Positions 44,189-53,254 are shown, counted from the first letter of the stretch. The stretch is 64,000 nt of DNA from Christiangramia portivictoriae DSM 23547 (GCF_000423045.1 NZ_AUHF01000008.1:209804-273803), one strand, 5' to 3'. Notes: generated by a model not told the origin, from the sequence alone. Made by a program: numbers and translations.

Positions 44189-44913
44189 GTTCCAAGACTC
44201 CAACAACAGGTAGATTGTATCTCATCCCTGTAGGCCTTGGCAATTCAGATGCACAAAAGGTCTTTCCCGGAATCAATGCTGAAGTCATCTCGAACATTGA
44301 TGACTTTATCGTAGAAAATGAAAAGACAGCAAGACGATTTATAAAAGAATTACTTCCCGAAAAATCGCAACCTGCACTTAGGCTTTCCGCATTGAATAAG
44401 TTCACTGAAGCTTCTCAAATACCAACATTTCTGGACGCCGCAAAGTCTGGCAAGGATATGGGACTAATGAGTGAAGCCGGATGCCCCGGTGTGGCAGATC
44501 CAGGTGCCGAGATTGTAAGACTGGCCCATGAAGCCAACATACAGGTGGTTCCTATGGTTGGTCCAAGCTCCATCCTATTAGCGATGATGGCGAGCGGAAT
44601 GAATGGCCAGAGCTTTACTTTTCATGGCTATCTTCCTATAGATAAAAAAGAAAGGAAAAATGAGCTTAAAAATTTGGAAAGAATTTCAGCTGAAAGGAAC
44701 CAGGCTCAGATATTTATCGAAACTCCGTACAGAAACAACAAGTTTCTCGAAGATCTTATCCAAATATTGCAGCCAACTACAAGGATTTGTGTCGCCTGTG
44801 ATCTTACCTTAAGTACCGAATTTATTAAAACAGCAACTGCGGCCGATTGGAAAAATATAAAAGCCGACCTCCATAAGAGACCGGCTATTTTTATAATTCA
44901 AAAGGATCTATAG
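44185..44913 (+). CDS. SAM-dependent tetrapyrrole-methylase-fold methyltransferase (RsmI-related)
   Basis: A 242-residue protein with the fold of uroporphyrinogen and diphthine methylases. 'LYLIPVGLGN' is the N-terminal loop, 'MSEAGCPGVADPGAEIVRLA' matches the RsmI motif SDAGTPxxSDPG, and 'VPMVGPSSILLAMMASG' follows. RsmI methylates C1402 of 16S rRNA; this variant differs at several motif residues and may modify another target. It is translationally coupled to the phosphatase gene upstream and stops one base from the convergent muramidase-like gene. Confidence 0.85.
   Translation: MSSKTPTTGRLYLIPVGLGNSDAQKVFPGINAEVISNIDDFIVENEKTARRFIKELLPEKSQPALRLSALNKFTEASQIPTFLDAAKSGKDMGLMSEAGCPGVADPGAEIVRLAHEANIQVVPMVGPSSILLAMMASGMNGQSFTFHGYLPIDKKERKNELKNLERISAERNQAQIFIETPYRNNKFLEDLIQILQPTTRICVACDLTLSTEFIKTATAADWKNIKADLHKRPAIFIIQKDL
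44862..44891 (+). terminator. Possible terminator inside the methyltransferase 3' end
   Basis: AGCCG (44862-44866) pairs with CGGCT (44882-44886), with a three-pair inner stem CTC/GAG; ATTTTT follows. It lies in the last codons of the gene, which has only one spare base before the convergent gene. Confidence 0.4.
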
Positions 44914-44914
44914 T

Positions 44915-45586
44915 CTAAGATTCGTCCAGAGCATCAAAATTCACTCTGGCGTTTTTAGTAGTGTTTATAAAAGAAGTATCGTACCCGCCAAAACGCTTCA
45001 TATAAGTCTTAATTGTAGTTCCAAAGGCATCACTGAAGGCCTGTGCTCCCCAACTGCGTAAATATTTCTTTACACTTCCAGGTCCCGCTAAATGTGCAGC
45101 AGCAAGAATACCAGATTCAGTTACGATAACCCCATTTATATTCTTACCCACAAATCGTTTGATATCACGCTGAAGTATCCATTTGTTCCTGGACGCATTC
45201 GCATAAAAAGCGGCTTCCTGCAAGGCTGGTGAATTGAGAAAACCTACGGTATCGTAAACTCCAACCAATTCCAAGGTACCTTTTCCAAACTGGTACTTAC
45301 CCAAATATCCGAATTCATTAATAGATTTGTAATTTCCCCGGGACTCTTTGAATGCCAGCGCCTCTTTAAAACCAACGTATGATTTACCAAGAAAAGGTGA
45401 AGTGGTTGAAAGTTGAAATTCAGGTTCGATTTCATCGCGTACGTCTGGAACAGTGTAATCAAGTTCCAGATTGTAAGTTGAGTAATCTTCTAAATCAAGA
45501 TTTGCAGCTTTTTTCGTTGAAAAACTAAAAAAAATAGAGCCTGCTGCAAGAGGCAAGATTGAAAATTTTGCAATTTTCTTTCTCAT
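44915..45586 (-). CDS. Exported lysozyme-fold (transglycosylase-like) protein
   Basis: A 223-residue protein with a basic N-terminus and a hydrophobic signal segment ('FSILPLAAGSIFFSFS'). The region from about residue 70 resembles lytic transglycosylase/muramidase domains: 'GFKEALAFKESRGNYKSINE' with the putative catalytic Glu, then 'GYLGKYQFGKGTLELVG' and 'ESGILAAAHLAGPGSVKKYL'. A peptidoglycan-cleaving role is inferred. Related flavobacterial proteins carry an added LysM domain, which is not visible here. It is transcribed alone. Confidence 0.78.
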   Translation of the reverse strand: MRKKIAKFSILPLAAGSIFFSFSTKKAANLDLEDYSTYNLELDYTVPDVRDEIEPEFQLSTTSPFLGKSYVGFKEALAFKESRGNYKSINEFGYLGKYQFGKGTLELVGVYDTVGFLNSPALQEAAFYANASRNKWILQRDIKRFVGKNINGVIVTESGILAAAHLAGPGSVKKYLRSWGAQAFSDAFGTTIKTYMKRFGGYDTSFINTTKNARVNFDALDES

Positions 45587-45654
45587 TACATGTGTTTTTG
45601 AGAAGTTAATGGCGGTTCAGATTTCTGAGTTACACCCTCCTCATATTCGCGGCG

Positions 45655-45662
45655 CAAATGTA
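45655..45662 (-). promoter_or_regulatory. -7 box for the lysozyme-fold gene
   Basis: On the minus strand it reads TACATTTG, an exact match, about 70 bases upstream of the ATG. An A/T-rich run occupies the -33 position without a clear TTTG. Confidence 0.45.
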
Positions 45663-45781
45663 CGACATTTTTTAAAAAACTGACTTACAGCATGTTAAAG
45701 ATATTATAAACTATCTACAACATTAACCTTAGTATAACTTCCTGTCATTTAATAAGTTACAAAATTCACAAAATATGGTCA

Positions 45782-46825
45782 TTATCTTTTTATTCCCTGC
45801 CGGTTGATCCAGCGAACGTATTCCTGCTTATTTCGGTTATGCTGAGCAAGATTTTTAGCGAATTTATGGTATCCAAAGTTCTCTACATTTGCCACAAAGT
45901 AGAAGTATTCATGATCTTCATAGTTTAAGACGGCATTGATCGACGAAATGTCGGGCATCCAGATGGGGCCCGGTGGCAATGTGGAGTACCTGTAAGTATT
46001 GTATGGTGAATCTATTTCCAGGTCTTTGTAGAGTACCCGTTTAATAATCGTATCGAAATTCTGAGTTTTTCTTTTGATCGCATAAATGACGGTGGGATCT
46101 GCATCTAGTTTCCAGCCATTCTTAAACCTGTTCATATATACCCCGGCTACTCTGGGTCGTTCATCGACTTTAGCTGTCTCTTTCTGAACGATGGATGCAA
46201 TGGTGATTACTTCAGATGGTGTCAGGCCAATCTCTTCAGCCTTTGCAAGTTTTTCAGTGGTCCAGAAGCGGTCATATTCTTTTTTCATACGCTGCTGAAA
46301 TTCTTCCGCAGAAGTATTCCAGTAAAACTCATACTGGTTTGGAATATACATTCCTAGGGCAGTATTCTCATCGAAGTCATTTTCAGCAAGAAATTCTTTA
46401 TCATTAAAAGCCTTCAGCAACTCGATGCTATCTGCTTCGATTTGTTGCGATATGCGTCCTGCCAGGTCCTCCAGACGCTCCTGGTTGTTGAAAATTACTC
46501 GTACCGGATTATTACCTACTCTTAACCTGTTTACAAGGTCATTATTATTCATCCCCTTTTCAATAGTATATCTTCCCGGTCTAACTTTGGAAGCGTAGCC
46601 TTTTTTCTCTGCGACAAGCTTAAAGGATTGTTCGTCTTTCAGGTAAGGTTTCAATGTATCCAGAACCGACTGGAAAGTGGCTCCCGTCGGGATGTATACT
46701 ACTCTCTCTGAGTTATCCAGTTCAATATTTGAAGTGAAGATACTATTGTATATATAGTAACTAAAAATACCTGCGCCAATCAAACCCAGAATTGCAACCG
46801 CAAGAATTATCTTTTTAATGTACAT
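45782..46825 (-). CDS. mltG: Endolytic murein transglycosylase MltG
   Basis: A 347-residue membrane-anchored enzyme that cleaves nascent peptidoglycan strands. One N-terminal membrane helix (about residues 5-27) is followed by a LysM-like region and the YceG domain, with the catalytic Glu in 'ASIVQKETAKVDERPRVAGVY' and downstream 'LDADPTVIYAIKR', 'SPYNTYRYSTLPPGPI' and 'NAVLNYEDHEYFYFVA'. Full length. It overlaps the upstream GNAT gene by 11 bases and ends the dapF-GNAT-mltG operon. Confidence 0.95.
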   Translation of the reverse strand: MYIKKIILAVAILGLIGAGIFSYYIYNSIFTSNIELDNSERVVYIPTGATFQSVLDTLKPYLKDEQSFKLVAEKKGYASKVRPGRYTIEKGMNNNDLVNRLRVGNNPVRVIFNNQERLEDLAGRISQQIEADSIELLKAFNDKEFLAENDFDENTALGMYIPNQYEFYWNTSAEEFQQRMKKEYDRFWTTEKLAKAEEIGLTPSEVITIASIVQKETAKVDERPRVAGVYMNRFKNGWKLDADPTVIYAIKRKTQNFDTIIKRVLYKDLEIDSPYNTYRYSTLPPGPIWMPDISSINAVLNYEDHEYFYFVANVENFGYHKFAKNLAQHNRNKQEYVRWINRQGIKR

Positions 46826-47345
46826 CGTTGATCAATTGGTAGAGTAATTCATCTTTATATTCCCCATTGTGCAGGCTCCATTCCTTTTTCAAGCCTACTT
46901 TTCGAAAACCATTCTTCTCGAAAACTTTTTTACTGTCCTCATTTCCTTCAGTCACATTGGCATATACCTGGTGTAGTCCCAGATGCGTAAAACAAAAGTC
47001 ACATAGCAGGGCAAGACTTTCTCTTCCATAACCTTTCTTACGATCTTTTGGATCTGCGATTAAAATGCCGATTGCCGCTCGCTGATGCTGAATATCAAGA
47101 TCAAAAACATCAATTAGCCCTACTGCTCTTCCACGTTTGGTACTAATTACCAGCCGTAACTGTTTGATGTCGTAAATATCACGATGAGCATTCTCTATAT
47201 ACTGTCGAATTAAAAACTTTGAATACGGAGTTTGAGTCGCGCTTACTTCCCAGAATGCTTCGTTGTTCTCGATCTCATGAACAAAATCCAGATCTTCAGG
47301 CTCCAATGCTCTCAGAAATATTTTTTTCCCTTGTAGCGTTAACAT
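46815..47345 (-). CDS. GNAT family acetyltransferase (RimJ/RimL-like)
   Basis: A 176-residue acetyltransferase. 'IFLRALEPEDLDFVHEIEN' is the RimJ/RimL-type start, and the acetyl-CoA loop is 'KDRKKGYGRESLALLCDF', with 'NVTEGNEDSKKVFEKNGF' near the end. The group includes ribosomal-protein and aminoglycoside acetyltransferases; the substrate here is unknown. It lies between dapF (7-base overlap) and mltG (11-base overlap). Confidence 0.9.
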   Translation of the reverse strand: MLTLQGKKIFLRALEPEDLDFVHEIENNEAFWEVSATQTPYSKFLIRQYIENAHRDIYDIKQLRLVISTKRGRAVGLIDVFDLDIQHQRAAIGILIADPKDRKKGYGRESLALLCDFCFTHLGLHQVYANVTEGNEDSKKVFEKNGFRKVGLKKEWSLHNGEYKDELLYQLINDVH

Positions 47346-48127
47346 ACGATATTACCTTTAAAAACCTGAACCGCCGGCCCGATTAACCAAATATTTTCAA
47401 ATCCTCTAGCTGTTTTCACAAAGCTCACCTTTAAAGAACCTCCCGGGGTCTCAATCTGAACCTCCCTGCTTTTGATCCTGCCCGTCTCATACGCTGCAAT
47501 TGCCACTGCGGTTACACCAGTTCCACAGGAGAAGGTTTCATCCTCAACACCGCGTTCATAGGTTCGAACCTTCAGTAGCTCATCGTCCATTTGCTGAACA
47601 AAATTTACGTTGGTTCCGTTGTTGCCTTTGTACATTTCAGAATAGCGAATTTCTGCGCCATTTGTCTTTACATCTTCAGAAGCTATATTATTTACAAACA
47701 ACACATGATGAGGTGAACCAGTATCCAGATAACTAAATTCTTCCTGCAGTTTGATATTAGTGACATTCTGCATTTTTAAACTTACTATGTCATTGTTGAT
47801 GGTAGCTTCATGCGGGCCATCGATTGCTGTAAAGCGAGCGGTTTGCTGAACGATTCCCAGGAAATTTGCGAAGGCGACTAAACAACGTCCACCGTTCCCA
47901 CACATACTACTGGGATTTCCATCTGCATTAAAATACACCATTTTAAAGTCATCATCAGCGATATCGGGTTTTTCAAGAAGGATGAGTCCGTCACCTCCAA
48001 TTCCAAACCGTCTGTCACACAAACGTTGGATCAATTTGGTATTATTTTTGGATACTTTATGATCGCGGTTATCGATCATGACAAAATCGTTTCCAGTGCC
48101 CTGATATTTATAGAATTCTAGATTCAT
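47339..48127 (-). CDS. dapF: Diaminopimelate epimerase
   Basis: About 262 residues; converts LL- to meso-diaminopimelate for lysine and peptidoglycan. The ATG at 48127 is chosen because 'FYKYQGTGNDFVMID' then starts the protein, as in the family; an in-frame ATG at 48175 adds 16 unlike residues. The two catalytic cysteines are in 'NADGNPSSMCGNGGRCL' and 'FSCGTGVTAVA'. Complete. It is the first gene of the dapF-GNAT-mltG operon. A near-consensus -7 box (TATATTCG on the minus strand, 48148-48155) precedes it. Confidence 0.95.
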   Translation of the reverse strand: MNLEFYKYQGTGNDFVMIDNRDHKVSKNNTKLIQRLCDRRFGIGGDGLILLEKPDIADDDFKMVYFNADGNPSSMCGNGGRCLVAFANFLGIVQQTARFTAIDGPHEATINNDIVSLKMQNVTNIKLQEEFSYLDTGSPHHVLFVNNIASEDVKTNGAEIRYSEMYKGNNGTNVNFVQQMDDELLKVRTYERGVEDETFSCGTGVTAVAIAAYETGRIKSREVQIETPGGSLKVSFVKTARGFENIWLIGPAVQVFKGNIVC

Positions 48128-48259
48128 TTCTTCGTTTTCAAGAGGCGCGAATATACGATTTTGAACAGAAACCATAGCCTGTTAAATGGTCGTTAAAAGT
48201 CGCAACTTGAATACTAAGTTGGAAAAATTATAGGTTAAATCATCAAATAACATCCGAAA

Positions 48260-49660
48260 ATGAGAAAAACAGCAAATTTAATTCTGGCCTCTGCCCTTGG
48301 TGGCGCAATGACCCTGGGAAGTTATAAGTTATTTGTGGAAGATCAAGTTTCTACAACACACGTAGAGGATACTACTGTAGCAGAAAATTTTCTTCCGGTC
48401 AGCAACACACCTAACTACGGTACGAATGTAGATTTTACAGATGCTGCGGAAAAGACCATACATGCCGTGGTACACGTAAAAAATGTGGCCGTTTTTAAGG
48501 GAGGCCCAAGAAGTATTTGGGAATACAATCCTTACGGCACTGAAGGTGGTCGCGCCCTACAGGGTGCTGGATCAGGGGTGATTATAACTCCTGATGGCTA
48601 TATTGTGACCAACAACCATGTTATCAAAGGAGCCAGCGAAATAGAAGTCACCTTAAATAATAACAAGACATATACGGCTGAAGTCATTGGTAGCGATCCA
48701 ACCTTTGACATAGCCCTCATTAAAGTTGAACCGGAAGAAGAGCTGGATTACATTCCTTTCGGGAATTCTGATAATGCTGAAATTGGTGAATGGGTACTGG
48801 CAGTTGGAAATCCATTTAATTTAAAATCGACCGTCACTGCCGGAATTGTTAGTGCAAAAGCGAGAGATCTTAACGTTTATGACAGCTCACCACAGTCCTT
48901 TATACAAACAGATGCGGCCATCAATCCTGGAAACAGCGGTGGAGCCCTTGTAAATATTAATGGTGAATTAATTGGAATCAATACTGCGATCACCTCTCCC
49001 AGCGGCAGTTACATAGGGTATGCGTTTGCCGTCCCCTCTAACAATGCCAGAAAAATAGTAGAAGATATTATGGAGTATGGAGATGTTCAAAAAGGGATTC
49101 TTGGTATTCGAGGAGGAACTATTAATGAACAGATCTCCAATGATCGCAACCTGAATATTTCTCAAGGCGTGATTGTTGGCGCAGTGACACCTGGTAGCGG
49201 TGCAGAAAAATCTGGAATCCAGGAGTTCGACGTGATCAGGAAGATAGACAATATCACGATTGCCAAATTTTCAGATCTTACCGGTTACATCAATTCCAAG
49301 AGACCTGGAGATATCGTCAAGGTACAATTATTAAGAGACGGTGAAACCAGGACTGTGGATATCGAGCTTACCAAGCTTGAAACATTTTCCATTCCAACGC
49401 TAGGATTTGAAGTTGCAAATACAACCAAAGAAGAGCTGAAAAAATACAATGCACCCAATGGCGTTCGAATTAGCAGAATGCTAACAAACGATTTACCATC
49501 TTCAGAATTGATTGGCGGAATCATTTCTGAAATCAATAATAAGAAGGTAAATTCCATTGGAGATGTGGAACAGATCATGGAAAACAGGATAAAGTCCAAT
49601 CCTATCGTGGTGACATATCACAATAGTAAAGGCGAAAAACAGCGTATGATCTGGAGATAA
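48260..49660 (+). CDS. HtrA/DegP family periplasmic serine protease
   Basis: A 466-residue protease-chaperone. An N-terminal hydrophobic segment (about residues 7-27) exports or anchors it. The trypsin-like domain has the catalytic His in 'VTNNHVIKGA', Asp in 'DPTFDIALIKV' and Ser in 'NPGNSGGALVNI'. Two PDZ domains follow ('GSGAEKSGIQEFDVIRKI' and a C-terminal one with 'LPSSELIGGIISEINNKKV'). Length fits Do-type proteases, which remove misfolded envelope proteins. It is divergent from dapF and ends at a strong terminator. Confidence 0.94.
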   Translation: MRKTANLILASALGGAMTLGSYKLFVEDQVSTTHVEDTTVAENFLPVSNTPNYGTNVDFTDAAEKTIHAVVHVKNVAVFKGGPRSIWEYNPYGTEGGRALQGAGSGVIITPDGYIVTNNHVIKGASEIEVTLNNNKTYTAEVIGSDPTFDIALIKVEPEEELDYIPFGNSDNAEIGEWVLAVGNPFNLKSTVTAGIVSAKARDLNVYDSSPQSFIQTDAAINPGNSGGALVNINGELIGINTAITSPSGSYIGYAFAVPSNNARKIVEDIMEYGDVQKGILGIRGGTINEQISNDRNLNISQGVIVGAVTPGSGAEKSGIQEFDVIRKIDNITIAKFSDLTGYINSKRPGDIVKVQLLRDGETRTVDIELTKLETFSIPTLGFEVANTTKEELKKYNAPNGVRISRMLTNDLPSSELIGGIISEINNKKVNSIGDVEQIMENRIKSNPIVVTYHNSKGEKQRMIWR

Positions 49661-49683
49661 CTCATATTAGAATCTAATAAAAA

Positions 49684-49712
49684 AGCACTTCAAAATTGAA
49701 GGGCTTTTTTTA
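49684..49712 (+). terminator. Terminator after the HtrA gene
   Basis: AGC.CTTCAA and TTGAAG.GCT pair (49684-49705) with a short A-rich loop, followed by a run of Ts. The A-run before it makes it usable on both strands. Confidence 0.8.
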
Positions 49713-49723
49713 TATCAAAAACC

Positions 49724-49754
49724 TTTACGAAAACGTTTGAAATATATACTTTTG
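49724..49754 (+). promoter_or_regulatory. Promoter of the GAPDH gene
   Basis: TTTA (49724-49727), a 19-base spacer and TACTTTTG (49747-49754) fit the -33/-7 pattern. The predicted start site leaves a leader of about 22 bases before the ATG at 49782. Confidence 0.6.
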
Positions 49755-49781
49755 CCGGAAAATATAACATCACAACACAAA

Positions 49782-51230
49782 ATGGACTTTAATAAAGTTT
49801 ACGAAAAAGAACTTTCATTCCAGGCAGATCGTCGCAAAGCTACGGTTGAATTCATCAACATCGTTAGCGACCTTTGGTATGACAAATCGATCGAACTCGT
49901 TTTATTCAGAAATCAGCTAATCAACAAAAATGTAAGCGATATTCTGGACCTTCATGAATATGCAGGGGAATTTGTAGGCAAACCTATATCTATATTCGAT
50001 TCAGTAGAAATTGCGAAGGCTATCCAGGGTTTGAACTTGCCACCTGCAAAACTGGATATTGGAAAACTTACTTACGAATATCATCTTGATGGTCAAACTC
50101 ACAATAATGCGATGGCCTTTGTGAATAGTAAGCTGAGTGATGCGAAATTAAATGAGATCTTAACTCCTAAAGATGTCGTGCTTTATGGCTTCGGAAGAAT
50201 TGGTAGACTGGTAGCTCGTGAATTAATGACCAGAACCGGAAAAGGAAATCAGCTCAGACTTCGGGCGATCGTGACCAGAGGTAAAGTGGATCAAAGTGTT
50301 TTGGAGAAACGTGCTTCGTTATTGAAGAGTGACTCTGTTCATGGACCCTTTAGTGGAACTGTAAATGTGGACGTTGAAAATTCAGCATTGATCATTAACG
50401 GAACTACCGTTCATATGATTTCAGCAAACCAACCTGAAGATATCGATTATACCAGGTACGGAATTGACCATGCTCTGGTGATCGACAATACTGGTGCTTT
50501 TAGAGATAAGGAAGCTCTTGCCAGACATTTAAGTTCTAAAGGAGCTGCCAAAGTTCTTCTAACTGCTCCAGGAAAAGGAATTCCAAATATTGTACATGGT
50601 GTAAACCAGAAGGAACATGATCCAGATCAGGTTGATATTTTCTCCGCTGCATCCTGTACCACCAATGCCATCACCCCTGTTCTAAAAGCAGTTCAGGATT
50701 CTTTTGGAGTAGTTCATGGTCACCTTGAAACCATTCATGCATATACGAATGACCAGAATCTCGTGGATAACATGCATAGCAAATATCGTCGTGGAAGAGC
50801 TGCGGGGCTAAATATGGTGATTACTGAAACTGGAGCAGGAAAAGCAGTTTCTAAAGCATTGCCTGTTTTTGAAGGAAAACTGACTTCAAATGCGATTAGA
50901 GTACCTGTGCCGAATGGTTCACTTGCGATCCTGAATCTTGAGGTTGAGAAGCAAACCAGCCTCGAGGAAGTTAATTCTATTCTGAAAAAATACGCTCTGG
51001 AAGGCGAACTTGTTGAGCAGATACAGTATTCTGTAGATAATGAGCTGGTATCTTCAGATATTATTGGTTCTTCTGCGCCAGCTATCTATGATAGCAACGC
51101 TACTATTGTCTCTGCAGATGGAAAAAATGTGATCTTATATATATGGTATGATAACGAATATGGCTACAGCCACCAGGTTATCAGGCTGGCTAAGTATATT
51201 GCTAAAGTTAGAAGATTCACCTATTACTAG
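49782..51230 (+). CDS. gap: Glyceraldehyde-3-phosphate dehydrogenase, long Bacteroidota form
   Basis: About 482 residues. The NAD-binding fold begins only near residue 125 ('VVLYGFGRIGRLVARELM'), after a ~120-residue N-terminal helical extension typical of this Bacteroidota/gamma-proteobacterial lineage. The catalytic cysteine is in 'SAASCTTNAITPVL' and the substrate 'HAYTNDQNLVDN' follows. It interconverts glyceraldehyde-3-phosphate and 1,3-bisphosphoglycerate. ATG 49782 starts the protein; an in-frame start at 49737 lies within the promoter. It ends at a strong terminator. Confidence 0.94.
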   Translation: MDFNKVYEKELSFQADRRKATVEFINIVSDLWYDKSIELVLFRNQLINKNVSDILDLHEYAGEFVGKPISIFDSVEIAKAIQGLNLPPAKLDIGKLTYEYHLDGQTHNNAMAFVNSKLSDAKLNEILTPKDVVLYGFGRIGRLVARELMTRTGKGNQLRLRAIVTRGKVDQSVLEKRASLLKSDSVHGPFSGTVNVDVENSALIINGTTVHMISANQPEDIDYTRYGIDHALVIDNTGAFRDKEALARHLSSKGAAKVLLTAPGKGIPNIVHGVNQKEHDPDQVDIFSAASCTTNAITPVLKAVQDSFGVVHGHLETIHAYTNDQNLVDNMHSKYRRGRAAGLNMVITETGAGKAVSKALPVFEGKLTSNAIRVPVPNGSLAILNLEVEKQTSLEEVNSILKKYALEGELVEQIQYSVDNELVSSDIIGSSAPAIYDSNATIVSADGKNVILYIWYDNEYGYSHQVIRLAKYIAKVRRFTYY

Positions 51231-51255
51231 ATTCTTCAAATTTTTAAACAATTTG

Positions 51256-51280
51256 ACCCTGCCATTGGCAGGGTTTTTTT
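51256..51280 (+). terminator. Terminator after the GAPDH gene
   Basis: ACCCTGCC and GGCAGGGT form an 8-bp stem around ATT, followed by seven Ts. Its T-tract runs directly into a TATTTTTG -7-like box (51280-51287). Confidence 0.88.
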
Positions 51281-51432
51281 ATTTTTGCGGCGGTTTAAAT
51301 CAAATAATAAACTGACTCAAAAGAATTTAAAAGCACAAATAGGCGAATTTCTGTCCGAAAATCTGAAATATACTAACTCTATTTTTCGCCCGTTGAAGTG
51401 TATTAACCCAAACAATTTCAATTACCAAAAAG

Positions 51433-52029
51433 ATGAGTAACAAAATTTACATTGTAGCTGCTTTTGTTATTGCTAGTGTATTTCAGATGAATGCCCAGAC
51501 AGACAGCCTTCAAACAGACACCCCAATTCAGGATGAGTTTACCAGCCTGATCAAGGAATCCAATAATTACCAGGGTTATAAGGTAGTGGATTATGATAAA
51601 CTTATAGAACTTAGAAATACCACCAGAAGTTATATTACCGAACTAAAAGAAGAGATCGTTGTTCAAAAGAATACGGTAGATCAACAAAACGATGAAATCC
51701 AGCAGTTAAAAGCAGATTTGGATTCTACACAACAGGAATTGCAAAGAGTTACTGAAGAGAAGGATGCTTTAATGTTTTTAGGAATGCCATTTTCAAAAGG
51801 TGGCTACAAAGCTATGATGTGGGGAATCGTGGGAGCATTGGTAGTAATTCTTCTTATCATATTCTTTAGATATAAAAGTTCACACGCGGCCACCAAAGAT
51901 GCTCAGCAGAAGCTAGATGAAACTGAAAAGGAATTCGACACTTACAGAAGTAAAGCCCTGGAAAAGGAACAGCGCCTTGGTAGAATGCTGCAGGACGAAA
52001 GAAATAAGTCCAATAACCCGAACACCTAA
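51433..52029 (+). CDS. Exported coiled-coil protein with one membrane segment, before trmD
   Basis: A 198-residue protein with a signal peptide (MSNKIYIVAAFVIASVFQMNAQ), a long coiled coil rich in Glu, Gln and Lys (about residues 60-112, with 'LDSTQQELQRVTEEKDAL'), a transmembrane helix at about 128-146 ('MMWGIVGALVVILLIIFF') and a second charged helical tail. Homologues next to trmD are sometimes labelled tRNA methyltransferases; nothing here supports that. Function is unknown. It lies 21 bases upstream of trmD and is probably co-transcribed. A structural or envelope-spanning role is a guess. Confidence 0.8.
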   Translation: MSNKIYIVAAFVIASVFQMNAQTDSLQTDTPIQDEFTSLIKESNNYQGYKVVDYDKLIELRNTTRSYITELKEEIVVQKNTVDQQNDEIQQLKADLDSTQQELQRVTEEKDALMFLGMPFSKGGYKAMMWGIVGALVVILLIIFFRYKSSHAATKDAQQKLDETEKEFDTYRSKALEKEQRLGRMLQDERNKSNNPNT

Positions 52030-52050
52030 AAAACATTCCGATTTTCAGAA

Positions 52051-52731
52051 ATGCGTATTGATATCATCACCGTCGTACCAGATATTTTAAAAAGTCCATT
52101 CGAGGCTTCTATACTGGAGCGAGCAATTAAGAAAGGTCTCGTAGAAATCCATATTCATAATTTGAGAGATTATGTTAGTGATAATTATAAGCAAATTGAT
52201 GATTATCAATTTGGCGGTGGTGCAGGAATGGTGATGATGATCGAACCAATTGACAAATGCATTTCAAAACTCAAATCTGAGCGTGATTACCAAGAAGTGA
52301 TCTATATGACTCCAGACGGTGAAAGATTGGAGCAGAAAACGGCAAACAGTTTATCGCTTCATGAAAATCTTATCATTTTATGCGGCCACTATAAAGGAGT
52401 TGATCAACGGGTAAGAGATCATTTTATCACGAAGGAACTAAGTATTGGCGATTACGTATTGTCTGGTGGAGAATTAGGTGCGGCGGTTTTATGTGATTCG
52501 ATCATACGATTGATTCCAGGTGTGCTGGGTAATGAAACTTCTGCATTGACAGATTCTTTTCAGGATGACCTGCTCGCTCCTCCGGTTTATACCAGGCCTG
52601 CAGAGTACAAGGGCTGGAAAGTTCCCGAGATCCTTACCAGCGGAAATTTTCCGAAGATAGAAGCATGGCGTGAAGACCAGGCTTATAAACGCACAAAAGC
52701 ACTGCGACCTGATCTTTTGAAGGAAGATTAA
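52051..52731 (+). CDS. trmD: tRNA (guanine-N1-)-methyltransferase
   Basis: A 226-residue SPOUT enzyme that methylates G37 of tRNAs with G36, preventing frameshifts. The N-terminal '[19 protein letters not shown]', '[17 protein letters not shown]', and the knotted SAM site '[13 protein letters not shown]' and '[14 protein letters not shown]' are all present, with '[19 protein letters not shown]' near the C-terminus. Complete. It is followed 117 bases on by rplS, the pairing known in many bacteria, but rplS has its own promoter here. Confidence 0.97.
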   Translation: MRIDIITVVPDILKSPFEASILERAIKKGLVEIHIHNLRDYVSDNYKQIDDYQFGGGAGMVMMIEPIDKCISKLKSERDYQEVIYMTPDGERLEQKTANSLSLHENLIILCGHYKGVDQRVRDHFITKELSIGDYVLSGGELGAAVLCDSIIRLIPGVLGNETSALTDSFQDDLLAPPVYTRPAEYKGWKVPEILTSGNFPKIEAWREDQAYKRTKALRPDLLKED

Positions 52732-52747
52732 TTTTTTCAAATTCAGG

Positions 52748-52778
52748 CTTGTAGAATAATATTATTTAATTAATTTTG
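52748..52778 (+). promoter_or_regulatory. Promoter of rplS
   Basis: CTTG (52748-52751), a 19-base spacer and TAATTTTG (52771-52778) fit the -33/-7 pattern. This leaves a leader of about 65 bases before the rplS ATG, long enough for a regulatory RNA structure though none is obvious. Confidence 0.6.
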
Positions 52779-52848
52779 CACTCATTCTAAAATAACCTCT
52801 GGCGAGAAACGTGCATGTTGTTTTTGAAGTTACTTTAAACAATAAGAA

Positions 52849-53202
52849 ATGGAATCGTTAGTAAAATTTGTTCAGGACGAATTCGTAACAAAAAAAGATC
52901 TACCTGAATTTTCAGCAGGAGATACAATCACTGTTTATTACGAAATTACAGAGGGTCAGAAAACAAGAACACAGTTCTTTAGAGGTGTTGTTATCCAGTT
53001 GAGAGGAACAGGATCATCTCAAACGTTCACAATTAGAAAGATGAGTGGAACTGTTGGTGTGGAAAGAATTTTCCCAATCAACCTTCCGGCGATTCAGAAA
53101 ATCGAGATCAACAAGAAAGGTAAAGTTAGAAGAGCTAGAATTTTCTACTTTAGAGAACTTACTGGTAAGAAAGCTCGTATCAAAGAAGCTATCAGAAGAT
53201 AA
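52849..53202 (+). CDS. rplS: 50S ribosomal protein L19
   Basis: A 117-residue L19. 'FSAGDTITVYYEITEGQKTRTQFFRGVVI' spans the family core (about residues 20-50), followed by 'TIRKMSGTVGVERIFPIN' and the basic tail 'GKVRRARIFYFRELTGKKARIKE'. It helps form the 30S-50S bridge. Length is normal, and it is followed by a strong GC-rich terminator. Confidence 0.97.
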   Translation: MESLVKFVQDEFVTKKDLPEFSAGDTITVYYEITEGQKTRTQFFRGVVIQLRGTGSSQTFTIRKMSGTVGVERIFPINLPAIQKIEINKKGKVRRARIFYFRELTGKKARIKEAIRR

Positions 53203-53226
53203 TTCTTTCTTTTGCAGATATTTGAA

Positions 53227-53254
53227 AGCCCCGGTTCTTCCGGGGCTTTTTTTT
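53227..53254 (+). terminator. Terminator after rplS
   Basis: AGCCCCGG / CCGGGGCT 8-bp stem with loop TTCTT (53227-53247), followed by eight Ts. The 21-base hairpin is identical to the one at 54855-54875. Confidence 0.92.
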
